Part shown: piece after piece, positions 12,001 to 19,625 of the stretch
How the letters are laid out: each line of letters starts with the position of its first letter
Position numbering within the stretch: the first letter of the stretch is position 1
Assembly (NCBI RefSeq): GCF_024868665.1
Contig: NC_079898.1
Span: forward strand, 25,905,358-25,969,357
Direction: 5' to 3'
DNA length: 64,000 nt
Source: Triplophysa rosa
Lineage: Eukaryota; Chordata; Actinopteri; Cypriniformes; Nemacheilidae
The notes under the pieces: generated by a model
Told to the model about the DNA's origin: nothing
Database searches by the model: none
Seen by the model: the letters and a program-made list of their open reading frames with translations, nothing else
Translations under genes and position numbers: made by a program

Positions 12001-15000
12001 ACGCAGACATGCAATCACACGGTGAACGCATACGTTGTGATTCACGCTTGTTAGGTTTCTAATCTGTGTGTGTGTGTTTGTGTGTGTGTGTGTTTAATAG
12101 GAGACGCAATGGTACGATGAGACCACCGTAGAGTTGATGGCTCCCACTATGCTGCCTGAATTACATCTGCTTAAACGGGTAAAAAATAAACAAAGCAAAG
12201 GTTCACATATGAGTGTTTGCTGAGAATCAAACTCATGACCTTGACATTGCTTTCGTTTGGAAACTTGGTTAGCTCATGAACTCTCAGATGATAAAACTTC
12301 TGTTTCCGTCTGTGTCCAGATTAAGGTGAAAGGTCCAAGATATTGGGAGCTAAACATCGACCTCAGCAAAGGGACACAACATCTGCAGTAAGTCCGCGTG
12401 TCGCTTATAGAAGAATTCACACTAAAATCAAACCTACTCTCCCTCGTGACGTTCCAGACCGGTATGACTTTGACTGCCTTCTGTGACGTCCCATCTGCTC
12501 TTTTCCACATAATGAAAATAAATGTGGATAGACTCTGAGAATGACAAGAAAACTTGGTGATGTGTTATGTTAGCCTCAGTTTATATTTACTTCTGTTTTG
12601 TGGATAAAAGCGATCAGCAAACCTTTTTAGGAGCGCTATTCATTCATGTGTGTCATCTGATTTCACTTCATTCCATTTGTTACACAGAAGTATTAAAAGA
12701 CACTCTTTGTCAAGGATAACCTGATAAAGTTTGCATTGCTTTCCTTGATGTTAAGTGCAAACTTCACTTGAGGCGGCGGACACACTGGCATCGCCGTATT
12801 TGAGATGCTTTTAATCTCCAAGAGTTTTTCAACCCTTTTGCCCAGAAAATTGAAAAGTGTGAAATACTCATTTATACTTACAAAATATATATTAAAATAA
12901 ATAAGAGTTATTTTATTTACTAAATAAAAGGCATATAATAAATAAAGGAATGGACTTGTGTTCTCGTGGAGACCGGTCTTGAGAGGCGACCTCGGCAGAA
13001 TGAACTCGGATGGACTTCTGAGACGAGTTCGGTACGCGCAAGTCTGCATTCGATGCATCCTTGATATCGAGCACACATCCGCGTACTTCCACGCGTTCTC
13101 TGTACTTGTGTTCCTGAGTACTGGAATGGACTTTTGACGGTTGATGATGATGTAGAGCGAGAACACGAGGACGCAAGATCGCTGAACAGCGCATAATGAG
13201 AAACATTGAGAAACAATGTTAAGTGTGCTAAACATGTTCGCTTGTTTTGTAGCTCAATTCTCTCCAGAGATGGCGTTCTGTACGTGAAGCTTCGGGCAGG
13301 ACAGCTCCCGTACAAAGATGATCCTCACGGCTGGAAGAGTCTGCTAGCCCCCAACCTCAACAACAGAAGCCCTGAAGCTCATACGTTCAAGGTCTGTGTG
13401 TGTTCATGAGCAATATTAAAAAAACACACATGATTTGATTCATTTTATACCTCATTTTCAACAATTACACTCTCATTTGTTTCTGTCTTTATTCTGTTTT
13501 TAACATCCGAGACTAAGTCGATACTTAGCCATCAAATCTCCTGAGCTATGAAAGCGAAACATCTGTCCAATTTTTTGACATAACTGGTTTGACTGTGTCC
13601 TGTCAATATTTGCTAAGGCTTCACTGTCATCAATCATCAGTTATCGGGTTGTAAAGCTCAAATGCACATCATGTGTTTCGTTCAGACTTTCTACTCAAAT
13701 CCAGCAGTTAAACGTATCGGGATATTTCCGGATGTTTGTGTTTGAAGAGGTTTTATGTTCCTGGCTGCTTTAACGGAGCATAATTTGTTCTTTCAAACTC
13801 AAACCACGAGTAAAGAATGTTGTTTTCATGTCAATGAGCTGTTTTTCCCTCTCTCTCTCTAGCCCGAGGCCATCTCAACCTTCACCTCAGACGCGGCGTT
13901 GGTCTCCTTCGCCGAATACTTCTGCAGAGCCTCGGAAAACATGAAACACGTGAGATCATAAAGATGTTGATTTAAAGGCGAAGCGTTCATCGTGTGTTTC
14001 TTACAGGACTGAAGTCAGGATTTTGTGCGTTTTGCATTCATAAGCAAATATATTTGAATAGATAGTCGGAGATCGAAAAGCATTTCAAAAACCCTCAGAA
14101 TCAGTTGCAACGGTTGATGTTTTCTTTGTGGAGTTGTTAAACCTCAGACGGGTGGAAAGAGTGAGCTCTTGTTGGAAGTAGAAATGGAATAGTCTTGTTG
14201 GGCTGCGAAAAAGTAGTTTGTCCGTTTCACAATGTCACCAAATTTTCCAAACGCTTACCTCAACTAAACGTCATTTGGTTTATTAATATTCTAGCCGGAT
14301 CTCATCTGTGCTGGCTGTCGAGGACTACAGACTTTTACGTTTACGATAATGTTGCATTCAGGTGGAGTCTGAAATCTTGTAATTATGAGTTTCGAGCACA
14401 TGACAGCCAAGCGAAGACGTATTTACAAGCGGGAAACTGACTTCTAGATGCTACACGAGTTGCCGAGTAGCGACTTTGTACAGGGTGTGTCGATTTCCAA
14501 CATGATGGAAAGCGAGTCTGTGGTCAATGGCTAGGAATAATTTTGCAAAGTTTTTCTGTCATTTTAAATGCGTGCCGTGTGGTCATTTTCATTTGATATG
14601 TGATCAAAAAAGTGGCTCTTTATAGTTCGATAAACTGATGTGCCATGCATAAAATTATTAAAGGGATACTTCAGGCTTGAATCAAAATTTCCCCACATTT
14701 GACTTTCTTCTTGAAGAATAATGCAGTTGGAGTTATAATACCGCATATAGTTTTACTTCGAAAGCGGTAGAATGGGAGTGAATGGGGGGCAATTTTTTGA
14801 AGCTCCAAAAAGATCAAAGAAAGGCTCGACACGGCTCCGTGGTCTTAAGAAAGGTCTTCTGAAGCGAATCAATGCGTTTGTTTAAGAGAAATATCCATAT
14901 TGACAACGCTTTTAACGATAATCTCTAACATTCGCTGCAGCGAACAAGCAATTTTTTGGAGCTTCAAAAAATTGCCCCCCATTCGCTCCCATTCTACTGC

Positions 15001-18000
15001 TTGGAAGTAAAAGTATACATGGTATTATAACTCCAACTGCATTATTCTTCAAGAAGAAAGCCACATTCACTTATGATGCCTTGAGGGTGAGTAAAACATG
15101 GGGAAATTTTCATTCAAGTCTGAAGTATCCCTTTAAGTCCACACTGAAACACGGTTTACTTCACATTCTCCGTATATTTCCCCATGTTGACTTGAACGTG
15201 TTAAATGCTGTAATAACAAATGCCCGACTCTGAGGTGCGAGTTTCTCAGATGTACTTAAAGACAGCATAGATGTAGATGAATCCCACAGGAAAGGCCTGG
15301 GATATTTCTCACCCAAAAATGAAAATTCTGTCATCATTTACTCGCCTTCGAGTTGTTCCAAATCGGCATACATTTCTTTGTTCTGATGAACGCAGAGAAA
15401 GATATTTGGAAGAATGCTTGTAACCGGACAGATTTTGCCCCCCGTTGACTCCCATAGTAGGAAAAATTACTTTATCATTTTTTTTGTTCTGTTGAACACA
15501 AAAGAAGACATTTTGAAGAATGTAGGACAGCAATCGGTTCTGGGGCACTCATTGTGTTTTTTCCTACTATGGGAGTCAATGGGGGGCAACATCTGTTTGG
15601 ATGCTTATAGCATTCTTCCAAATATATTTCTCTGTGTTCATCAGAACAAAGACATTTATGCCGATTTGGAACAACTCGAAGGTGAGGAAATGATGACCGA
15701 ATTTTCATTTTCGGGTGAAGTGTCCCTTTAAGCAATGCTTTTATAATGAAAGTACATCAGGCAGAACTATGCAAGTTGTGCAATAACTGTGTTGATAGTA
15801 GGGCTGTCACGATTATTAAATAATCGTCTCATCGCAATTGTTTGAGCTCATCGCGATGGTTTCAGATTATCGCAATTATTGCACATCTCTATAGAAGACA
15901 CTAGGGGGAGCTGTAGTGCATCTGCATATTTTATTGTATATATTGTAACTAAAGCAGGGTAATACTTGTAAAATGTACCACCACAACACAATCACTTTAA
16001 AAAGAACTAAAGCATATACCATAAAAATAACCTGCAGTACAATTGAATATTATTTTAGTGTGAAAACCAGTCTACCAAAATCTCATTAACATAGAAGTAA
16101 ACTTTTATTGTAGTCTCGCAGGTGAGAGAAAACAGACTAGAAGCTTTTCTATGACTGATAGCATTTTAATGGTGGCTTCAATTCACTCCTGATCAATTTA
16201 CTTCATTTACAAGTATTTGGCGGTTGTATTATTGACAGGTAAAAGCCTAAACCTCAAGTATGATGACCCAATTTTTCCTATGTATTTCCAAGAAAAAGAA
16301 CATCGTCTTTACATTCAGAACAATATGGTCGTTTCAAAGCTGAATAAAACATGTATGAGAATTAAAAGTCAAAGCTCTAAAACAGACAATTAAATATCAT
16401 AATTGTGACAGCCCTAGTTGAAAGTTTAACACTTAAACTGAACTTAACACATGTTAGCACTGCTATCTTTTTTTATTCACTTACTATCTGTGCAAGGACA
16501 CCAGTGAAACTCTCCATGAAGTGCTGTTCACATGGAGCATTTATAAATGTCCTGTGCATTATTGCCTGATAAGCTTTTATTTTGTGTGTATTTACTGTAA
16601 ACGTGTGAGCTTTCACACTATTGTCTGTAGCGTTTGACAGGTCACCACAGATGGGGACCAAAGGCGTTCATTCATTCACACTTCACGTGAGAATTCGGTC
16701 TCACTGGTGTCTCACTTTTTTCTGACGCTTGTTTTTACAGAAGCCGGAGACGGTGGCCTTATTTTCAGCAATTCTGTATGAATGTGTAACACAGGAAAAC
16801 CCAGAGATGCTGCCAACACACATCTCTATTGACCAGGTGTGTTACAGTAAAGCATGTCACACATTCTGTAGCTCTGTTTCAAACTCTTGACTCGATGAAG
16901 TGGTGCAGACATGACGTATTTCTGTAGGCCAGCCCAGAAGTTAGCGCCGTGTCGGTTGCCTCTACCGAAAGCCTATGCATTTTTCCCATAGACTTTTGAA
17001 AGATCGCAAAAAAGAATATCTGCGATTAACAAAATTTCATGATGTTTACATGTCATGTCTATCAAGATAATCTTGAACACAACATTTGTTATTTCGCATT
17101 TGTTGTTTTCGCCAAAAGTAAGAAGCTAACATGAGGCTGTAAACAGACTACACTACATTTACATTCAGCAGACGCTTTTATCCAAAGCGACTTACAAGTT
17201 GGGTAAACAATGGAAGCAATTGGGTCAACATTAGGAAAACAAAAAGCATAAGTGCAATAAAACATGTCTCACAAAGCCTACTACAGTGTACAGAGCTAAG
17301 TTTTTCACTACGGTCGCTCGATATATAACGTCACCAACAACTTTTTCAAACGTTATTAAAAACGTGTTCCCTGGCGAGTACTTACTCGGTGAATTAATCC
17401 ACGTTTTTAGAGATTTGTGCCCATGATGCATTATTTGTGAGCTTTATATGCGCGATGACGTCTAATGTCCTGCCAAAGGCTGTAGTCGCTTTTAGCAACT
17501 TGTTAGCAACCGCCGTTTTGAAGACGTGATAAAAACCACGAGTGTGTTTTATGTCATTGATTAACAAAACCCCTAAATATTTTCACGTTTTAATCTCAGA
17601 TCTTATTTCAGGCGATTTACCAGAAACCCATTAAAAAAACCCATCTACTTTGGGCCGATGGAACCGGAAGTGCTAAAATGCTAACTCGCTTCCAGGGTTT
17701 GCATACAAAAATACGTCATGTCCGAGGTGCTCTGTCTTTTGAGGTGCTGTCCGAGCAGAGATCACTCAAAAAAGTTCATTCACCCTGCATGACTTGTTTG
17801 TTTTTTTAAGAAGATATTGAACCCCATTGACTTCCATTGTATGACCACAAGACCACCGAGACATCTCTCAAAATATCTTCTTTTGTCTTCCGAAAGAGTC
17901 AGATACAGGTTTAAATCCACATGAGAGTGAAAAAAATGACAGACGTTTCCATATTTCTTTTAATTAGCACACAAGTGTTAATGCTAATGCTAACACCGTG

Positions 18001-19374
18001 TCTACACTGGAATCGCACCGCGACAAAAGACAATAAATCGCATTAGACAGTTTCTTTGGAATAGTCTCAGATTCATACCACCAACATTGTGAAGTTAGCT
18101 TTTGGCACAAGCGTTCACCAACAGAGCAACGAAACCGATCCAACACGAAAAATCCCCAGTAAAACATTTTGTGACCACCAATCGGTTTATAAAGTCTGTT
18201 GTGCTGCTGTTTGAAGAGTAAATATGAGGTAGGCAGCACGCCCAGGTTTGGAACAAGTATCTTTATAAACATCATGTGAACACACCAAACCTAACCACAG
18301 TCCCAGCAGCGACACTAAAAAACAAATAAGATTTTGTTTCAGTGGAATGAACATTTGTGCACGTGTCCGTAGGCCGTGCACACTCTGGAACGGGCCGATC
18401 TGTTCGAGACCTTCAGTCTTTGGCAGATGAAGCTGGTTCTGGAAGTGTGTGAGAGCCGAGTTCTACAGCAGAGGCTCCGAGACGCTCACGGCCGCGGTCT
18501 GCTGCTCACGTCTGAGTTTCTGCCCGTCATGAAGAGCGCCGCAGACCGAGCTCTGGACCGCTGGATCTGTGGTGAGAAGCAACATCAGTAATCCAATCAT
18601 TTCTACATGCTGGTCTATAAATATTTCAAAAGAGTAGTGGGCAAACGTGATTTCCAGATGGGATGCTTGCGTAATATTTGCTTTTTTGACCCCTTAGGTT
18701 TGATTAAACAATCAAAGTATGAGTATGAGGTTGGGATTATTCTGATTTATGAAAAATGCATAGAAAAACCAAAAGCTCGGAGGAGATAAAGCAAACATTG
18801 AGTACAATTTTATAAGTCATTCTCCTGACTCCATAAGCTTTGTTCTTTTTTGCCAAATCAAGTTGAACTTCACTACACAACACGCATGAAACAACTTTCT
18901 TAACGTGTTTAACGACATCACGTTTGGTCACTTGTGCACACTGTCTGTGTATATCGAAAACGTTTACATCAACTTTGAAGCGTCGTGTTTTCTCTTTCAC
19001 ACACAGAGAACAGTCGGGTTCTGCAGGCATACTTGAGAGGAGAGCCGATAGACAACGGTAGCGATGTCAACATGCTGGCCTGCTTTCTGGTCTATCATTC
19101 CATCCCCAGCCTCAGAAATATTATGACCTCTGACCTTGAAGGTACAAACGTAGATCCTTGTGTCGTGGTCTCAAAAAACATTTATGGAAATCCATATAAA
19201 GTAGAAGTCTAGAAGGTCCTGAACGTTCTCTCCCGCCTGTGTTCAGGATGTTCTTGTTTCCCGGAGTTGCTCCTGAAGAGCAGTCAGTTGGGTGTTCCTG
19301 TACGCGCTCTGCTGCGTTTGAGTCCGCTGCTTCTGCAGAATCACGGGTCTGGAGTTCAGACGGATCTCTTCTGA
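1..19374 (+). CDS. anapc1: anapc1, 3' part (20 exons): anaphase-promoting complex subunit 1, C-terminal ~682 residues
   Basis: APC1 is the largest scaffold subunit of the APC/C, the nuclear/cytosolic E3 ubiquitin ligase that marks securin and mitotic cyclins for degradation. Coding join seen here: 1-42, 2434-2525, 2877-3011, 3166-3248, 3922-4000, 4733-4807, 6059-6129, 6234-6324, 6412-6465, 6557-6750, 9326-9412, 10334-10451, 12101-12178, 12320-12387, 13253-13391, 13863-13949, 16741-16836, 18373-18571, 19007-19141, 19247-19374. Every intron is GT-AG, every phase matches, and the joined frame has no internal stop. Vertebrate APC1 signatures are obvious, for example GRPPGPEMEYCTDRES, NVPEQLYQYMVGGHRR, EKHKSPSYQIK, MNYGFHMAHHMALGLLFLGG and VKGPRYWEL. 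Alanine/glycine-rich PC-repeat helices (SLAAGLALGMVCLG, ATLALAMIYL, IAGGCLAVGFRFAG, LLAISMVMAGSGDLKVL) lie in exons 2, 4, 8 and 10. The fragment begins inside the protein, since vertebrate APC1 has about 1,940 residues. No frameshift or nonsense change was seen, so this is a functional copy as far as visible. Confidence 0.97.
495..1713 (+). mobile_element. degenerate Tc1/mariner transposon in anapc1 intron 1
   Basis: Inverted ends match: CAGACGTGCTCAAATTTG at 495 and its complement ending at 1713, followed by GGTACCC just inside. The right end is flanked by TA, the Tc1/mariner target. The interior carries a broken Tc1-type transposase. The element is about 1.2 kb, shorter than intact fish Tc1 elements (about 1.6 kb), which fits the internal deletion seen in the coding part. 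Confidence 0.88.
876..1505 (+). pseudogene. Tc1-like transposase relic
   Basis: From the ATG at 876 the frame reads MDQRKQRRELSEELREKIID and GYKTISKQLDVPVTTVANI, the paired-type helix-turn-helix DNA-binding part. The frame then breaks near 1030. Further pieces are visible: RTIRHFLSKKK, then VLWTDESKLELFG with the first catalytic Asp near 1240, then GGGWVMFW. The middle of the catalytic domain is missing after that. The C-terminal end resumes in another frame as EQFAQEEWAKLPVN and RAVIASKGCATKY before TAG at 1503-1505. With frameshifts, a stop and loss of the later catalytic acidic residues it cannot encode an active enzyme. Confidence 0.88.
2434..2525 (+). CDS. anapc1: anapc1 exon 2: first PC-repeat segment
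   Basis: Acceptor ttgtctag ends at 2433 and donor gtgaga begins at 2526. The exon encodes RPPGPEMEYCTDRES followed by the hydrophobic, small-residue helix SLAAGLALGMVCLG, which is a typical PC repeat. It ends in phase 0. Confidence 0.95.
2877..3011 (+). CDS. anapc1: anapc1 exon 3
   Basis: Acceptor cttccag ends at 2876. The exon encodes 45 residues from HGSNLIGMTDLNVPEQLYQY to EKHKSPSYQIK. The end is set by protein continuity with exon 4 (IK|EGDTINV). The donor gtggaa at 3012 is weak, and the frame stays open through the whole following intron. Confidence 0.95.
3166..3248 (+). CDS. anapc1: anapc1 exon 4: second PC-repeat segment
   Basis: Encodes EGDTINVDVTCPGATLALAM and IYLKTNN, ending two bases into an Arg codon. 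The acceptor region (tgtgtgtgaag) has no polypyrimidine tract, but the conserved KEGDTINV junction fixes the start at 3166. Donor gtgagg at 3249. Confidence 0.93.
3922..4000 (+). CDS. anapc1: anapc1 exon 5
   Basis: Acceptor ctcttgcag ends at 3921. One base completes Arg, then the exon encodes SIADWLKAPDTMFLLDFIKP and EFLLLR. Donor gtgaga at 4001. The Arg-Ser-Ile-Ala-Asp-Trp stretch is conserved in vertebrate APC1. Confidence 0.95.
4371..4600. mobile_element. short inverted-repeat element (MITE), GC-rich ends
   Basis: Left end CATTCACACCGCCGCCGTCG and right end ...CGACGGCGGCGGTGTGAACG are inverted copies of about 30 bases enclosing 170 bases without coding potential. Together they form a non-autonomous DNA transposon of uncertain superfamily within anapc1 intron 5. 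Confidence 0.72.
4733..4807 (+). CDS. anapc1: anapc1 exon 6
   Basis: Acceptor tttctccag ends at 4732 and donor gtacgc begins at 4808. The exon encodes 25 residues, TLARCLIMWDEIFPSTEWVK then SNVPQ, in phase 0 at both ends. Confidence 0.95.
5395..5890. repeat. interspersed repeat, unclassified (anapc1 intron 6)
   Basis: The stretch from about 5395 (gtacgtagcgtccgtgacat) through the gggcggagccggccgtcgcc core to the agttgtcatgaagggcaaaa section resembles a sequence I know as dispersed in cyprinid genomes. It has no open frame of note. Recognition is from memory and was not tested against a library; boundaries are approximate. Confidence 0.45.
6059..6129 (+). CDS. anapc1: anapc1 exon 7
   Basis: Acceptor ttttcag ends at 6058 and donor gtaagt begins at 6130. 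The exon encodes IIQENIRNQEQTAVSEDLNL then ETL plus two bases of a Val codon. The Glu/Gln-rich part looks like a variable loop; SEDLNLETL is the conserved anchor. Confidence 0.92.
6234..6324 (+). CDS. anapc1: anapc1 exon 8: PC-repeat helix
   Basis: Acceptor ttctacag ends at 6233 and donor gtaaga begins at 6325. The exon encodes QAHDYIIAGGCLAVGFRFAG followed by SANSDAFECL. The IAGGCLAVGFRFAG stretch has the small-residue pattern of a PC repeat. The introns on both sides are only about 100 bp. Confidence 0.95.
6412..6465 (+). CDS. anapc1: anapc1 exon 9 (54 bp)
   Basis: Acceptor tttttag ends at 6411 and donor gtaagc begins at 6466. The exon encodes YTFARNFMQCLTTSTVTV. It is short and phase 0 at both ends, so skipping it would delete 18 residues without shifting the frame. 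Confidence 0.92.
6557..6750 (+). CDS. anapc1: anapc1 exon 10: PC-repeat core
   Basis: Acceptor gatgtccag ends at 6556 and donor gtaagt begins at 6751. The exon encodes 64 residues from TGPYNLQTCLSMVLLAISMV to HHMALGLLFLGGG, plus two bases of Arg. It contains two PC-type helices and the highly conserved GEMNYGFHMAHHMALG. A 2.6-kb intron filled with transposon relics follows. Confidence 0.97.
6932..7408. mobile_element. palindromic non-autonomous DNA transposon
   Basis: The ends are inverted copies: AGTAGTTCACTTTAAAATGA at 6932 and its complement ending at 7408. The match continues inward for about 60 bases (cactcacatgtcatacaagc against gcttgtatgagatgtgggtg). No transposase. It sits in anapc1 intron 10. 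Confidence 0.78.
7630..8078. repeat. interspersed repeat with 'AAAAAATTAAGAGACC' end
   Basis: Begins cgcagaaaaaattaagagac and ends near aacacacacctagaaatag. This start and end pair is familiar from fish interspersed repeats, but the match is from memory. No coding capacity. It abuts the TTAA element at 8086. Confidence 0.45.
8086..8490. mobile_element. TTAA-type MITE, copy 1 (right end decayed)
   Basis: Left end TTAAAGTCCCAGTGAAATTA; right end gttcacggggactttt. The interior gacggcttgggcggagcatc and aactcctccccttcaactgt recurs at 32454-32819 and 34679-35051. Intact relatives end in TTAA on both sides, the piggyBac-type target; here the right TTAA is changed to TTTT. Confidence 0.75.
9326..9412 (+). 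CDS. anapc1: anapc1 exon 11
   Basis: Acceptor tgtacag ends at 9325 and donor gtaaac begins at 9413. After completing Arg, the exon encodes YTLSTSNSAIAALLCALYPH and FPAHSTDN. The protein match to vertebrate APC1 is almost residue for residue. Confidence 0.96.
9598..10211. mobile_element. long palindrome around a 'GTTCACCC' inverted-repeat transposon
   Basis: Arms of about 260 bases are near-perfect reverse complements around a centre of about 100 bases. The inner part (AAAGGGACAGTTCACCCAAA ... tttgggtgaactgtcccttt) is the widespread fish palindromic element also present elsewhere in this window. Unusually, the outer 95 bases of each arm (ttcgttcatt...caagacaaacatctt) are also inverted copies, with only a few mismatches. 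A loose extra terminus (aagggatagttcacccaaaa) lies just outside at 9554. It sits in anapc1 intron 11. Confidence 0.85.
10334..10451 (+). CDS. anapc1: anapc1 exon 12
   Basis: Acceptor ctgtag ends at 10333 and donor gtgtgt begins at 10452. The exon encodes YHLQALRHLAVLAAEPRLLV, then PVDVDTIKPCYALLDVTYK, ending in phase 0. Confidence 0.96.
10582..11658. mobile_element. non-autonomous hAT-type element with 8-bp TSD
   Basis: Ends TAGAGGTGCACCGAT and ATCGGTGCATCTCTA are inverted copies. Flanks attacaac (10574-10581) and gttacaac (11659-11666) agree at 7 of 8 positions, the length expected for hAT. About 1.08 kb with no transposase frame. It lies in anapc1 intron 12. Confidence 0.87.
12065..12092 (+). 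repeat. (TG)n microsatellite at the exon 13 acceptor
   Basis: TG dinucleotides, interrupted once by TTTG, run to within 8 bases of the acceptor AG at 12099-12100. The tract replaces the usual polypyrimidine tract of this intron. Confidence 0.9.
12101..12178 (+). CDS. anapc1: anapc1 exon 13
   Basis: The exon encodes ETQWYDETTVELMAPTMLPE and LHLLKR. The acceptor tttaatag ends at 12100 and follows an uninterrupted (TG)n tract instead of a normal polypyrimidine tract. Donor gtaaaa at 12179. Phase 0 at both ends. Confidence 0.95.
12320..12387 (+). CDS. anapc1: anapc1 exon 14
   Basis: Acceptor gtgtccag ends at 12319 and donor gtaagt begins at 12388. The exon encodes IKVKGPRYWELNIDLSKGTQ and HL, plus two bases of His completed by exon 15. 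Confidence 0.95.
13253..13391 (+). CDS. anapc1: anapc1 exon 15
   Basis: Acceptor tttgtag ends at 13252 and donor gtctgt begins at 13392. The exon encodes SILSRDGVLYVKLRAGQLPY followed by a more variable DDPHGWKSLLAPNLNNRSPE and AHTFK. Confidence 0.96.
13863..13949 (+). CDS. anapc1: anapc1 exon 16
   Basis: A strong polypyrimidine acceptor (ctctctctctag) ends at 13862; donor gtgaga at 13950. The exon encodes PEAISTFTSDAALVSFAEYF and CRASENMKH, in phase 0. Confidence 0.95.
14659..15136. mobile_element. palindromic non-autonomous element ('AAGGGATACTTCAG' type)
   Basis: Left end TTAAAGGGATACTTCAGGCT, right end ...gtctgaagtatccctttaa. The inverted match continues inside through aatgcagttggagttataat and the aattttttgaagctccaaaa motifs. 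No coding potential. anapc1 intron 16. Confidence 0.8.
15305..15731. mobile_element. 'GTTCACCC' palindromic element
   Basis: Starts tctcacccaaaaatgaaaat and ends ttcgggtgaagtgtcccttt. Internal inverted motifs include gaaagatatttggaagaatg and tactatgggagtcaatgggg. Same family as 9598-10211 but without its outer arms. The left terminus is clipped. anapc1 intron 16. Confidence 0.8.
15799..16416. mobile_element. non-autonomous hAT-type element with 8-bp TSD
   Basis: Ends TAGGGCTGTCACGATTAT and ATAATTGTGACAGCCCTA are inverted copies. Flanks gttgatag (15791-15798) and gttgaaag (16417-16424) match at 7 of 8 positions. 618 bp with no transposase. anapc1 intron 16. Confidence 0.86.
16741..16836 (+). 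CDS. anapc1: anapc1 exon 17
   Basis: Acceptor tttttacag ends at 16740 and donor gtgtgt begins at 16837. The exon encodes KPETVALFSAILYECVTQEN and PEMLPTHISIDQ, in phase 0. Confidence 0.95.
16908..17723. mobile_element. inverted-repeat element with an inner repeat insertion (anapc1 intron 17)
   Basis: Left gacatgacgtatttctgta...gaagttagcg and right cgcttccaggg...atacgtcatgtcc are inverted copies. The interior includes the fish motif gcagacgcttttatccaaag (17165-17200), probably a separate later insertion. Ends are approximate. Confidence 0.62.
17155..17290 (+). repeat. fish interspersed repeat ('gacgcttttatccaaagcgac')
   Basis: Contains cagacgcttttatccaaagc followed by gacttacaag. The same motif recurs in decayed form near 57870 and 59433. 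I recognise it as a common teleost repeat; exact class not determined. Confidence 0.55.
17770..17945. mobile_element. 'GTTCA(C)CC' palindromic element, decayed
   Basis: aaaagttcattcaccctgca and cacatgagagtgaaaaaaat with inner aagaagatattgaacccc and caaaatatcttcttttgtct form a decayed copy of the same palindromic family. anapc1 intron 17. Confidence 0.6.
18373..18571 (+). CDS. anapc1: anapc1 exon 18
   Basis: Acceptor gtccgtag ends at 18372 and donor gtgaga begins at 18572. The exon encodes 66 residues including LWQMKLVLEV, RGLLLTSEFLPVMKSA and DRALDRWIC, plus one base of a Glu codon. It is GC-richer than the surrounding intron, as expected for a coding exon. Confidence 0.95.
19007..19141 (+). 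CDS. anapc1: anapc1 exon 19
   Basis: Acceptor cacacacag ends at 19006 and donor gtacaa begins at 19142. The exon completes Glu, then encodes NSRVLQAYLRGEPIDNGSDV, NMLACFLVYHSIPSLRNIMT and SDLE plus one base of Gly. The SMLACFLVYHS-type motif is conserved near the APC1 C-terminus. Confidence 0.93.
19247..19374 (+). CDS. anapc1: anapc1 terminal coding exon and stop
   Basis: Acceptor gtgttcag ends at 19246. The exon encodes CSCFPELLLKSSQLGVPVRA, LLRLSPLLLQNHGSGVQTDL and F, then TGA at 19372-19374. The PVRALLRLSPLLL helix matches the vertebrate APC1 end; the last ten residues are variable between species. Confidence 0.94.
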
Positions 19375-19625
19375 TCGGGCACGCCGGGGTCAGCACTGCG
19401 TCTTGCTCTCGCCTGCTGTGACCTCCCCTTTTTTTATCAACTTTTAAGATGTATTACGTAAAATAATGATCAAATCCGGCATCTTTGGAAGTTATAAAGT
19501 GAGACGGGATGCAGAGGAGCTCTTTGGAAGGATTGCCGCTCACCCGTTTTCAAATGTAAATAGTTTGTATCTATGTTTGTACTTATGATAATGCAGTCAA
19601 TAAATGTGACCTGAGGATTGTTTTG
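19375..19625 (+). other. anapc1: anapc1 3' UTR
   Basis: About 250 bases follow the stop codon with no repeat element seen. The canonical AATAAA at 19599-19604 is followed within 20-30 bases by T/G-rich sequence (gattgttttgat), a reasonable cleavage region near 19620. The exact end is inferred. Confidence 0.75.
19599..19604 (+). terminator. polyadenylation signal AATAAA for anapc1
   Basis: Canonical hexamer 225 bases after the stop codon, followed by a GT-rich downstream element. No better candidate lies nearer the stop. Confidence 0.75.

Noticed and set aside
12693..13235. 180-codon minus-strand frame, the longest in the window
   Set aside because: It lies in anapc1 intron 14, overlaps two other minus-strand frames, has no recognisable motif and has an AT-rich, intron-like composition.
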